NCBI GenBank assembly: GCA_029060215.1
Contig: JAIDUK010000018.1
Coordinates: 1-53,075, forward strand
From: Alistipes sp.
GTDB taxonomy: Bacteria; Bacteroidota; Bacteroidia; Bacteroidales; Rikenellaceae
Length of the DNA stretch: 53,075 bases
Direction: 5' to 3'
This document shows positions 27,543-36,458 of this stretch, piece by piece. Within the stretch, counting starts at the first letter, position 1. Each line of letters begins with the position of its first letter. The position numbers were made by a program, and so were the translations under genes. Below the pieces are notes generated by a model that saw nothing but the letters and a program-made list of their open reading frames with translations, did no database searches and was not told the DNA's origin.

Positions 27543-28337
27543 ATGAGAGTAATCATCGAAGATACGCCGCAGCAGGTCGCCCGATGGACCGCCCGGCACA
27601 TCATCGGCCGCATCCGCGCCAAGGCGCAGTGCTCCGACGCTCCGTTCGTCTTGGGGCTTCCCACCGGGTCCACCCCGTTGGAGACTTACCGCGAGCTCAT
27701 CCACTGCCACAAGTCCGGCGAGGTCTCGTTCCGCAACGTCGTCACGTTCAACATGGACGAATACGTGGGTCTGGCCGAAGAGCACCCCGAGAGCTACCAT
27801 TCGTTCATGCGGAACAACTTCTTCTCCCACATCGACATCCGCCCCGAGAACATCCATATCCTCGACGGCAACGCCCCCGACCTCGCCCAAGAGTGCGCCG
27901 ACTACGAGGCGGCCATCGCCGCCCGAGGCGGCATCGACCTCTTTCTGGGCGGCGTCGGCGAGGACGGGCACATTGCGTTCAACGAGCCCTTCTCGTCGCT
28001 CTCGTCGCGCACCCGCATCAAGACCCTCACCCCCGACACCATCGCCGTCAACGCGCGCTTCTTCGGCGGCGATCCGTCGGCCGTCCCCGCCCGGGCGCTC
28101 ACCGTCGGCGTCGGCACCATCCTCGCCGCCCGCGAGGTCGTGATCCTCGCCACCGGGCACAAGAAGGCCCGGGCCGTGCGCCACGGCGTCGAGGGGTCGT
28201 ACAACCACCGGTGGACCGTCTCGGCCCTGCAAGTCCACCCCTCGGGCATCCTCGTCTGCGACGAGGCCGCGGCCGACGAGCTGCGCGTAGCCACCTACCG
28301 GTATTTCAAATCCATCGAAAACGCCGACAACCCATGA
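27543..28337 (+). CDS. nagB: Glucosamine-6-phosphate deaminase
   Basis: NagB converts glucosamine-6-phosphate to fructose-6-phosphate and ammonia, feeding amino-sugar carbon into glycolysis. The 264-residue product is canonical, and the active-site residues fall at the E. coli numbers: Asp72 (FNMDEY), Asp141 and His143 ([11 protein letters not shown]) and Glu148. The phosphate loop [15 protein letters not shown] is intact. The gene follows the NagB-like/PIG-L fusion, so the locus encodes one complete and one degenerate NagB domain. Its stop overlaps the next ATG (ATGA), which indicates translational coupling with the GH92 gene. Confidence 0.96.
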   Translation: MRVIIEDTPQQVARWTARHIIGRIRAKAQCSDAPFVLGLPTGSTPLETYRELIHCHKSGEVSFRNVVTFNMDEYVGLAEEHPESYHSFMRNNFFSHIDIRPENIHILDGNAPDLAQECADYEAAIAARGGIDLFLGGVGEDGHIAFNEPFSSLSSRTRIKTLTPDTIAVNARFFGGDPSAVPARALTVGVGTILAAREVVILATGHKKARAVRHGVEGSYNHRWTVSALQVHPSGILVCDEAAADELRVATYRYFKSIENADNP

Positions 28338-30565
28338 AACATCTCCTGTTCGCCGCTCTGCTGACCCTCGGTCTCGCTTCCGCCGCCGCACGGTCCCCGG
28401 TCGATTGCGTCGACCCGTTCATCGGTACGACCAACTTCGGCACCTGCAACCCCGGCGCGGTCACGCCGCACGGGATGATGGCCGTCGTGCCGTTCAACGT
28501 CATGGGCTCCGCCGCCAACCGCTACGACAAGGATGCACGTTGGTGGTCGACGCCCTACGAGCGCACCAATTCGTTCTTCACGGGCTTCGCCCACGGAGCT
28601 TTGAGCGGCGTGGGCTGCCCCGAGATGGGAGCGCTGCTCACCATAGCCACCGCCGGGCCGCTGACGGTCGATTACAAGGAGTACGGCACGGCCTACACCT
28701 CCGAAACCGCGTCGCCGGGCTACTACGCCGCCACGCTCTCCAAATACGGCATCCGCGCCGAAGCCACCGCCACGCCCCGCACGTCGGTCGAGCGCTACAC
28801 CTTTCCCGGCGGCAAGGGCCATATATTATTGAATCTCGGCGAGGGGCTCACCAACGAGAGCGGTGCTACGGTACGGCGCGTCAGCGCCACCGAAATCGAG
28901 GGCTCGAAGCTGCTGGGCACGTTCTGCTACAATCCGCAGAAAGTTTTCCCCGTCTACTTCGTGCTGCGCGTCTCGAAGAAGCCCTCGCAGTCGGGCTACT
29001 GGAAGAAGCAGCGCCCCATGACGGGGGTCGAGGCCGAGTGGACCCCCGACAACGGCAAATATAAGCTCTATACGGAGTACGGCCGCGAGCTCTCGGGCGA
29101 CGACGTGGGCTATTGGTTCACCTTCGACGACTTCGCCCCCGGCGAGCAGGTCGAGGTGCGCATGGGCATCTCCTACGTCTCGACCGAGAACGCCCGCCGC
29201 AACCTCGATGCCGAGCAGCCGGCCGGCGCGACGTTCGACAGCATCCGCCAAAAGGCCCGCACGCAGTGGAACGACGACCTCTCGCGCATCCGCGTCGAGG
29301 GCGGCACCGAGGAACAGCGGACCGTCTTCTACACGGCGCTCTATCATGCGCTGATCCACCCCAACCTGCTGAGCGACACCAACGGCGAATACCCGCTTAT
29401 GGAGCGCTCGGGCGAAACGGGCGTCACCGACGGCGACCGCTACACGGTCTTCTCGCTTTGGGACACCTACCGCAACGTCCACCAGCTCCTGACGCTCGTT
29501 TACCCCGAACGGCAGCTCGATATGGTGCGTTCGATGGTCGCCATGTCGCAGGAGTGGGGCTGGCTCCCGAAGTGGGAGCTCTACGGCCGCGAGACCTTCA
29601 CCATGGAGGGCGACCCGGCCGTTCCCGTCATCGTCGACACGTGGCGCAAGGGGCTGCGCGACTTCGACATCGACGCCGCCTACGCAGCCATGAAGCGCTC
29701 GGCCACTGCGCCCGGTGCGCAGAACCCCATGCGGCCCGACATAGACCCCTACGTCGAGCGGGGCTATATTCCGCTGGGCTTCTTCGCCGCCGACGCTTCG
29801 GGCGACAACTCGGTGTCGCATGCGCTCGAATACTACGTCGCCGATGCCGCGCTGGCTTGGCTGGCCGAGGAGCGGAGCGAGCGGGAGTTCGCCGCCGAGC
29901 TGCGCCGCCGGGCCGCTGGGTGGAAGCACTATTACAGTCCCGAATCCGGCACCTTGCGGCCGCGCAACTCCGACGGGTCTTTCCTAAGCCCCTTCGACCC
30001 GCAGCAGGGCGAGAATTTCGAGGCCGTGCCGGGCTTCCACGAGGGTAGTGCATGGAACTACACTTTCTTTGTGCCGCACGACGTCGAGGGGCTGGCTGCC
30101 ACGATGGGCGGCCGCCGCAAGTTCGTCGACAAACTCCAAAAAGTCTTCGACGAGGGGCTCTACGATCCCGCCAACGAGCCCGACATCGCCTACGCCTACC
30201 TTTTCAGCCGTTTCCGCGGCGAGGAGTGGCGCACGCAGCGCGAGGTCGCACGGCTGCTCGACAAGCACTTCACCACGGCCCCCGACGGCATCCCCGGCAA
30301 CGACGACACGGGCACCATGTCCGCTTGGGCCCTCTTCTCCATGCTGGGCTTCTATCCCGACTGCCCCGGCGAACCGTTCTATACGCTTACGGCACCGACT
30401 TTCGACCGGGCCGAGATCGACACCCCGCAGGGCACGCTGACCATCGAAAAGCACGGCGCCGGTCCTTATATCCGCCGCATGACCCTCGGTGGAAAACCCT
30501 TGACCGAATACCGCATCGCGCACGACGAGCTGCTCGGCGGAAAAAAACTTACTTTCGAACTCTGA
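28334..30565 (+). CDS. GH92 alpha-mannosidase (first of three), exported
   Basis: GH92 enzymes are calcium-dependent inverting exo-alpha-mannosidases that trim N-glycans. The 743-residue product has a signal peptide cleavable by signal peptidase I (LGLASAAAR), so it is probably periplasmic. Family landmarks are VDPFIGT near the N-terminus, [31 protein letters not shown] with candidate acid Glu570, and [11 protein letters not shown] with Asp657/Asp658. The segment facing the leaving group reads [13 protein letters not shown] (613 onward) and lacks the HGNEPSH form of the second GH92, so linkage specificity probably differs from a plain alpha-1,2-mannosidase. The start overlaps the nagB stop. 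Confidence 0.93.
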   Translation: MKHLLFAALLTLGLASAAARSPVDCVDPFIGTTNFGTCNPGAVTPHGMMAVVPFNVMGSAANRYDKDARWWSTPYERTNSFFTGFAHGALSGVGCPEMGALLTIATAGPLTVDYKEYGTAYTSETASPGYYAATLSKYGIRAEATATPRTSVERYTFPGGKGHILLNLGEGLTNESGATVRRVSATEIEGSKLLGTFCYNPQKVFPVYFVLRVSKKPSQSGYWKKQRPMTGVEAEWTPDNGKYKLYTEYGRELSGDDVGYWFTFDDFAPGEQVEVRMGISYVSTENARRNLDAEQPAGATFDSIRQKARTQWNDDLSRIRVEGGTEEQRTVFYTALYHALIHPNLLSDTNGEYPLMERSGETGVTDGDRYTVFSLWDTYRNVHQLLTLVYPERQLDMVRSMVAMSQEWGWLPKWELYGRETFTMEGDPAVPVIVDTWRKGLRDFDIDAAYAAMKRSATAPGAQNPMRPDIDPYVERGYIPLGFFAADASGDNSVSHALEYYVADAALAWLAEERSEREFAAELRRRAAGWKHYYSPESGTLRPRNSDGSFLSPFDPQQGENFEAVPGFHEGSAWNYTFFVPHDVEGLAATMGGRRKFVDKLQKVFDEGLYDPANEPDIAYAYLFSRFRGEEWRTQREVARLLDKHFTTAPDGIPGNDDTGTMSAWALFSMLGFYPDCPGEPFYTLTAPTFDRAEIDTPQGTLTIEKHGAGPYIRRMTLGGKPLTEYRIAHDELLGGKKLTFEL

Positions 30566-30568
30566 CCC

Positions 30569-32767
30569 ATGCGCCTGCTCCGAATCTTCCTGCCGTTCCT
30601 CTTCGTCGGTTTCTGCACTGAAGCCGCCGGACAGACCGTCGTGACGCGCCGCGGCAAGCCCGCCGCCCGCATCGTCGTCGCTGCCGAAAACAGCACTGAC
30701 CGGATCGCCGCCCTGCTGTTGCAACGTTTCGTCCGCGAAGCATCCGACGCAGAGCTGCCCGTCGTGCCGGGCGCGAAAATCCGCAAGGGCGACATCCTGT
30801 TAGGCGCTTCCGACACGCTGGGTCTTTCTTACGACGGCTTCCGCTTGCGGAGCGGGTCCGACGGCACGCTGCGCATTTCGAGCGGCGGCGGTAACGGCTC
30901 CGTCTACGGCGTCGTCTCACTCTTGGAGCGTTATTTAGGCATGGATTACTTCGCCGCCCATGTCTACACCCTCGACCGGCGCCCCGACATCGTCCTGCCC
31001 CGGCTCGACACCGCCGACAATCCCGCGTTCCGCTACCGCCAGAGCCAAGCCTACGGCATGGCGCAGGATTCGGTCTACCGCTTTTTCCTGCGGCTCCGAG
31101 AGCCATCCGACATCTTCGCGGGCAACCTGTGGGTCCATACGTTCGACCGCCTGCTGCCCGCCGAACGCTACGGTGCCGAACACCCCGAATATTATGCGTT
31201 CATCCACGGCCAACGGCGCCCCGGCCGCGCCAGCCAGTGGTGCCTCTCGAATCCCGAGGTTTTCGAGACCGTCGCCGCCCGCATCGATTCGATTTTCCGC
31301 GCCAACCCCGGCCGAAACATGATTTCCGTCAGCCAGAACGACAGCGACCGCACCTACTGCCGCTGCGACGAGTGCGAGCGGGGCAACATCGAAGAGGGGG
31401 CCCCTTCGGGCAACTACATCCGTTTCCTGAACAAGTTGGCCGCACGGTTCCCCGACAAGCAGTTTTCGACGCTGGCCTACCTCTTCACCATGAAGCCGCC
31501 CAAACACGTGCGGCCCCTACCCAACGTCAACATCATGCTGTGCAGCATCGGCTGCCACCGCGAGGTGCCGCTCACCGACAATGCTACGGGCAGCGAGTTC
31601 GTCGAAGCCTTGGAGGGTTGGTCGGCCCTCACGGACAATCTGTTCATCTGGGACTACGGCATCAACTTCGACAACATGGTCGAGCCGTTCCCCAATTTTC
31701 CGGTTCTCGGCCCCAACATCCGACTGTTCCGGCGGCACGGCGCACGGATGCACTTCTCGCAGATCGGCGGTTCCTACGGCGGCGATTTTTCGGAAATGCG
31801 CTCCTACGTCGTCGCCAAACTCATGTGGGACCCCGCGCAGGACACCGATTCGCTCATGCTCCGCTTCATGAACGGATACTACGGGGCCGCCGCACCTTAT
31901 CTCTATCAGTACGAAAAACTCTTGGAAGGGGCCCTGCTCGCTTCCGGCACTCCGCTCTGGATTTACGATTCGCCCGTTTCGCACAAAGACGGCATGTTCA
32001 ACGCCGCCTGCCGGCAGCGCTACAACGAGCTTTTCGACCGGGCTGAGGCCGTCGTCGCCGCCGATTCGGCCCTGCTGCGCCGCGTGCGGACGGCCCGCCT
32101 GCCGCTGCTCTACACCGAGTTGGAAATACTGCGCACCGAGCGCGACAAGGATACCGCCGCCATTCTGCGCAAACTCGAAACGTTCGAACGCTACATTATC
32201 GAATTCGGCGTCGAGACGCTCAATGAACGAAACAATTCGCCGCAGGAATACTGCCGTCTCTACCGCCAGCGTTATTTATCTGCCGACCGCAACAGCAAAA
32301 CCCTCGGCGCCCGCATCGAATGGATCGTCCCGCCTACCGGGAAATACCGCGCCTTGGGCGAGGAAACCCTCACCGACGGACTTTTCGGCGGCGCGTCGTT
32401 CGCCGACGGATGGACAGGCTGGGAGGGCCGAGACGGCGCCTTCATCCTCGACCTCGGCAGCGGACAGGAGTTTTCGGCCGTCACCGCCGACTTTCTCCAC
32501 CAGTTGGGCGCATGGATTCTGCTGCCCCGGGCCATGACCTGCGCCGTCTCGGACGACAAATGCACATGGCGGCCGCTGGGACGCGTCGAGCTACCCGAGG
32601 ACCGCGACGTACCCGTCAAGTTCGTCCCCGTGACCGTCGCGGCCGAAAGCCCCGTACGCGCACGCTACCTCCGCATCGAAGTGGAGGGCACCAACGTCTG
32701 CCCGCCGTGGCACTATGGCGTAGGGTGCCCCTGCTGGTTCTTCATCGACGAAATAACCATAAAATAA
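30569..32767 (+). CDS. DUF4838 / GH163-type protein, candidate endo-beta-N-acetylglucosaminidase
   Basis: The 732-residue product has a signal peptide (FLFVGFCTEAAGQ), an N-terminal alpha/beta domain like those preceding GH20 and GH84 enzymes (about 30-140), a central DUF4838 barrel (about 150-420) with LWVHTFDRLLP, SVSQNDS, CRCDEC (Cys264-Cys269) and FIWDYGINFDN, and a C-terminal discoidin-like domain (about 590-732). DUF4838 proteins include GH163, founded on the Bacteroides enzyme BT1044, which releases N-glycans by cutting the core chitobiose. A second endo-glycosidase of another family in this PUL would widen its glycoprotein range. Function is by family only. It is 3 bases after the GH92 gene. 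Confidence 0.75.
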   Translation: MRLLRIFLPFLFVGFCTEAAGQTVVTRRGKPAARIVVAAENSTDRIAALLLQRFVREASDAELPVVPGAKIRKGDILLGASDTLGLSYDGFRLRSGSDGTLRISSGGGNGSVYGVVSLLERYLGMDYFAAHVYTLDRRPDIVLPRLDTADNPAFRYRQSQAYGMAQDSVYRFFLRLREPSDIFAGNLWVHTFDRLLPAERYGAEHPEYYAFIHGQRRPGRASQWCLSNPEVFETVAARIDSIFRANPGRNMISVSQNDSDRTYCRCDECERGNIEEGAPSGNYIRFLNKLAARFPDKQFSTLAYLFTMKPPKHVRPLPNVNIMLCSIGCHREVPLTDNATGSEFVEALEGWSALTDNLFIWDYGINFDNMVEPFPNFPVLGPNIRLFRRHGARMHFSQIGGSYGGDFSEMRSYVVAKLMWDPAQDTDSLMLRFMNGYYGAAAPYLYQYEKLLEGALLASGTPLWIYDSPVSHKDGMFNAACRQRYNELFDRAEAVVAADSALLRRVRTARLPLLYTELEILRTERDKDTAAILRKLETFERYIIEFGVETLNERNNSPQEYCRLYRQRYLSADRNSKTLGARIEWIVPPTGKYRALGEETLTDGLFGGASFADGWTGWEGRDGAFILDLGSGQEFSAVTADFLHQLGAWILLPRAMTCAVSDDKCTWRPLGRVELPEDRDVPVKFVPVTVAAESPVRARYLRIEVEGTNVCPPWHYGVGCPCWFFIDEITIK

Positions 32768-32775
32768 AGCCATTT

Positions 32776-32783
32776 TATCTTTG
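32776..32783 (+). promoter_or_regulatory. Possible internal -7 box before the GH92-GH125 gene
   Basis: TATCTTTG matches TAnnTTTG exactly and lies 22 bases before the next start codon, in the only gap (38 bases) inside the first half of the catabolic operon. The expected TTTG about 20 bp upstream is not evident, so this may be chance. Confidence 0.35.
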
Positions 32784-32805
32784 AACTCAAAACCGACCAA
32801 TAACT

Positions 32806-35800
32806 ATGAACCTCGAAAAACTACTGACCGGGGCGGCGCTCGTACTCCTCGCCGCGTGCACGCAAGCTCCGTCCGACGGCGGCTTCGCCCGTCATGTCGA
32901 CCCCAAGATCGGCACGGGGGGCCACGGCCACGTCTTCGTCGGGGCCAGCGTGCCGTTCGGCATGGTGCAGCTGGGGCCCACCAGCATCCCGCAGGCGTGG
33001 GACTGGACCTCGGGCTACCACCAGAGCGATTCGACCGTCATCGGCTTCTCGCATACGCATCTGAGCGGCACCGGCATCGGCGACCTGTTCGACATCACGC
33101 TCATGCCCGTCGTGGGCGAGACGACCTATGCCCGCGGCACGGAGGATGACCCCGCGTCGGGGCTCTGGTCCTACGCCGACCGTTCGCGCGAGGTCGCACG
33201 GCCGGGCTACTACTCCGTGCCGCTCACGCGTTATAACGTTTTAGCAGAACTCACAGCCACCTCCCGCGTAGGTCTGCACCGCTACACGTTCCACCAAGAG
33301 GACAATGCCGCCGTGATCTTCGACCTCGAAAACGGCGGGTGCTGGGACAAGGCCACCGACACCCGCCTCGAAGCCGTGGGCGACCGCCGCATCGAGGGCT
33401 GGCGCCACTCCACGGGCTGGGCCAAGGAGCAGCGGGTCTACTTCGCCGCGGAGTTCTCGAAGCCTTTCGAACGGTTCGAACTGTGCGGCGAGGGCAACAT
33501 GTATGCGCGCGCTTCGTTCCGCACTTCCGAGGGCGAGCAGGTGCTCGTCAAGGTCGCCTTGTCGCCCGTGAGCGTCGAGGGTGCGCGCGCCAACCTCGCG
33601 GCCGAGCTTCCGGGCTGGGACTTCGACGCGACGGCCGAGGCCGCCGCCGAAGCGTGGAACGCCGAACTCTCGAAAATCCGGATCGAGACCGCGGACGAGA
33701 CGGCCCGCACCATCTTCTACACGGCGCTCTACCACTCCATGATCGCCCCCGTGGCGTTCTGCGACGTCGACGGCACGTACCGCGGCGCCGACGGGAAGGT
33801 GCATGCCGACCCGGGTCACGCGACCTGCTCGGTCTTCTCGCTTTGGGACACCTACCGGGCCAAGATGCCGCTTCTGACCCTCACGCAGCCCGAGCGCATG
33901 ACCGACATCGTCAACACGATGCTCTCGATCGCCGACGAACAGGGGCGCCTGCCCGTGTGGCATCTGTGGGGCTGCGAGACCGACTGCATGGTGGGCAATC
34001 CGGGCATCGTGGTCGTCGCCGACGCCATCGTGAAGAATCTCGCGGGCATCGACCGCGAGCGGGCGTTCGACGCGATCCGCCGAACGGCCATGAACCCCGG
34101 ACGCGGCAACGGGCTCCGGATGAAATACGGCTACATCCCCTGCGACCTCTTCACCGAGGCCGTGGCCTACGACATGGAGTACGCCGTGGCGGACGGCGCT
34201 GCCGCCCGCGCCGCCGAAGCGCTCGGCAAAACGACCGATGCGAAGTATTTCGCCGCACGCAGCCACTCCTACCGCCATTATTTCGACCCGCAGACGGGCT
34301 TCATCCGGGGCCGCGACAGCCGCGGCGGATGGCGCACACCGTTCAACCCCTTCTCGTCGGAGCACCGCGCCGACGACTACTGCGAGGGCAACGCATGGCA
34401 GTATACGTGGCTTGCGCCGCACGACGTGCGTGGCTTGCAGGAGTGCTTCGGCGGCCGCAAAAAGATGCTCGAAAAGCTCGATTCGCTCTTTGTCGTAAGC
34501 TCCGTCATCGAGGGGGCCGAGACCTCGCCCGACATCTCGGGCATGATCGGCCAATATGCCCACGGCAACGAACCCTCGCACGCCACGCTCTACCTCTATA
34601 CCATGCTCGGGCAGCCGTGGAAGACCGCCGACCGCGTGCGCGAGGTGCTCGCGACGCTCTACCACGCCGCGCCCGACGGCCTTTCGGGCAACGAGGATGT
34701 GGGCCAGATGTCGGCGTGGTACGTCCTCTCGTCGCTGGGCATGTACGAGGCCGAGCCCGCCGGGGGCCGCTACTGGTTCGGGTCGCCGCTGTTCGACCGG
34801 GCCGAGCTGCAAGTCCCGGGCGGCACGTTCCGCATCGTGGCCGACAACAACTCCGCTGAAAACAAATACATACAACGCGTCTGGCTCGACGGACGGCCCT
34901 ATACGAAGCCTTACATCGACTATGCGGACCTTATGCGCGGCGGCGAGCTGCGCTTCGAGATGGGCGCCGAGCCCCGGGTGTGGTACTGCGCCGACGAACC
35001 CGAGGTCTACGCCGACCTGCGGCCGGCGCCCGAAAAGCGGCTCTTCGTCTCCGAAGCCGTCGAAGCCGAAATCGAACGCGTGTGCGGTCTGCTGACCAAC
35101 GAGCGCCTGCGCTGGATGTTCCGCAACTGCTTTCCCAACACGCTCGACACCACGGTCCACTACCGCGAGGACGCCGAGGGCAACCCCGACACCTACGTCT
35201 ACACGGGCGACATCCCGGCCATGTGGCTGCGCGATTCGGGGGCGCAGGTGTGGCCCTACGTGCAGCTGTGCACCGCCGACCCGACCTTGCAGAATATGAT
35301 CGCGGGCGTCATCCGCCGTCAGTTCCGGCTGATCGGCATCGACCCCTACGCCAACGCGTTCAACGACGGCCCCACGGGTGCGGGCGAGGATGTCGGCTAC
35401 CCGGGCAACCGGCAGTCGCCGTGGGTCTTCGAGCGCAAGTGGGAGATCGACTCCCACTGCTATCCCATACGGCTGGCGCACCGTTACTGGAAGACCACGG
35501 GCGACGCGTCGGTATTCGACGCCGAATGGGTCGGGGCCATGCGCGCCATCCTCGCCACGCTGCGCGAGCAGCAGATGAAAGAGGGTCCCGGCGACTACGT
35601 CTTCCTGCGCCGCACCGACCGCCAGCTCGACACCCGCTGCCACGTGGGGCGCGGCAATCCCGTCCGGCCCGTGGGTCTTATCGCCTCGGCGTTCCGCCCC
35701 TCGGACGACGCCACGACGTTCGGATTCCTCATCCCGTCGAACTTTATGGCCGTCTCTTCGCTTCGTAAAGCGGCCGAAATCCTTGCGGCCGTCAACGGTG

Positions 35801-36354
35801 AAACCGCCCTTGCCGCCGAGTGCACGGCGCTGGCCGACGAGGTGGCCGCGGCGCTGCGTGAATACGCCGTCGTCGAGCACCCCGACTACGGGAAAATCTA
35901 CGCCTACGAGGTCGACGGCTTCGGCAGCGTGCAGCTTATGGACGATGCCAACGTGCCGTCGCTGCTGGCCATGGCCTACTTGGGCGACGTCGACCGCCGC
36001 GACCCCGTCTATGAAAACACCCGCCGCTTCGTGTGGAGCGAGGCCAACCCCTACTTCTGGCGCGGCGCGGCGGGCGAGGGGATCGGCGGTCCGCATATCG
36101 GCGTGGAGATGATTTGGCCCATGAGCATCATGATGCGGGCCTTCACCTCGACCGACGACGCCGAAATCCGCGACTGCCTCATGGCCCTGATGACCACCGA
36201 CGCCGGTACGGGTTTCATCCACGAATCGTTCTCGCGCCACGACGCCGCCGACTTCACGCGGCCGTGGTTCGCATGGCAGAACACGCTCTTCGGCGAACTG
36301 ATATTGAAACTCGTGAACGACGGAAAAACAGAACTGCTCGATTCGATTCTATGA
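32806..36354 (+). CDS. GH92-GH125 fusion: alpha-mannosidase plus exo-alpha-1,6-mannosidase, lipoprotein
   Basis: This single 1182-residue frame contains two complete enzymes. A lipoprotein signal (LVLLAAC, Cys18) precedes a GH92 module (about 25-720) with [37 protein letters not shown] (candidate acid Glu527), AHGNEPSHA (585-593) and GNEDVGQMSAW (Glu630, Asp631). A short linker leads to a GH125 module (about 740-1182) with IPAMWLRDSGAQVWPY (Asp810), SAFRPSDDATTFGF (Asp967, Asp968), GIGGPHIG and TGFIHESFSRHD (Glu1140). GH125 removes alpha-1,6-mannose and is usually encoded alone. Together the modules could strip alpha-1,2 and alpha-1,6 branches of high-mannose glycans. No frameshift or stop marks the junction. 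Confidence 0.93.
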   Translation: MNLEKLLTGAALVLLAACTQAPSDGGFARHVDPKIGTGGHGHVFVGASVPFGMVQLGPTSIPQAWDWTSGYHQSDSTVIGFSHTHLSGTGIGDLFDITLMPVVGETTYARGTEDDPASGLWSYADRSREVARPGYYSVPLTRYNVLAELTATSRVGLHRYTFHQEDNAAVIFDLENGGCWDKATDTRLEAVGDRRIEGWRHSTGWAKEQRVYFAAEFSKPFERFELCGEGNMYARASFRTSEGEQVLVKVALSPVSVEGARANLAAELPGWDFDATAEAAAEAWNAELSKIRIETADETARTIFYTALYHSMIAPVAFCDVDGTYRGADGKVHADPGHATCSVFSLWDTYRAKMPLLTLTQPERMTDIVNTMLSIADEQGRLPVWHLWGCETDCMVGNPGIVVVADAIVKNLAGIDRERAFDAIRRTAMNPGRGNGLRMKYGYIPCDLFTEAVAYDMEYAVADGAAARAAEALGKTTDAKYFAARSHSYRHYFDPQTGFIRGRDSRGGWRTPFNPFSSEHRADDYCEGNAWQYTWLAPHDVRGLQECFGGRKKMLEKLDSLFVVSSVIEGAETSPDISGMIGQYAHGNEPSHATLYLYTMLGQPWKTADRVREVLATLYHAAPDGLSGNEDVGQMSAWYVLSSLGMYEAEPAGGRYWFGSPLFDRAELQVPGGTFRIVADNNSAENKYIQRVWLDGRPYTKPYIDYADLMRGGELRFEMGAEPRVWYCADEPEVYADLRPAPEKRLFVSEAVEAEIERVCGLLTNERLRWMFRNCFPNTLDTTVHYREDAEGNPDTYVYTGDIPAMWLRDSGAQVWPYVQLCTADPTLQNMIAGVIRRQFRLIGIDPYANAFNDGPTGAGEDVGYPGNRQSPWVFERKWEIDSHCYPIRLAHRYWKTTGDASVFDAEWVGAMRAILATLREQQMKEGPGDYVFLRRTDRQLDTRCHVGRGNPVRPVGLIASAFRPSDDATTFGFLIPSNFMAVSSLRKAAEILAAVNGETALAAECTALADEVAAALREYAVVEHPDYGKIYAYEVDGFGSVQLMDDANVPSLLAMAYLGDVDRRDPVYENTRRFVWSEANPYFWRGAAGEGIGGPHIGVEMIWPMSIMMRAFTSTDDAEIRDCLMALMTTDAGTGFIHESFSRHDAADFTRPWFAWQNTLFGELILKLVNDGKTELLDSIL

Positions 36355-36458
36355 CCTTGCGGCTCGAGGAGCCGTGCGGGCCGCAGCCTCCCGCAGCGGA
36401 GGCCCGCTGTTCGCGTGCCCCGCAGGCTGCCTGCCCGAAAACCCGACAACCCGAAACC

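Noticed and set aside
34980..35040. Possible frameshift or assembly join between GH92 and GH125
   Set aside because: The frame is continuous, with a normal linker and no duplicated or missing sequence, so a genuine fusion is the simpler reading.
33241..36240. Minus-strand open frame of 999 aa opposite the GH92-GH125 gene
   Set aside because: Shadow frame; composition typical of antisense reading of GC-rich genes.
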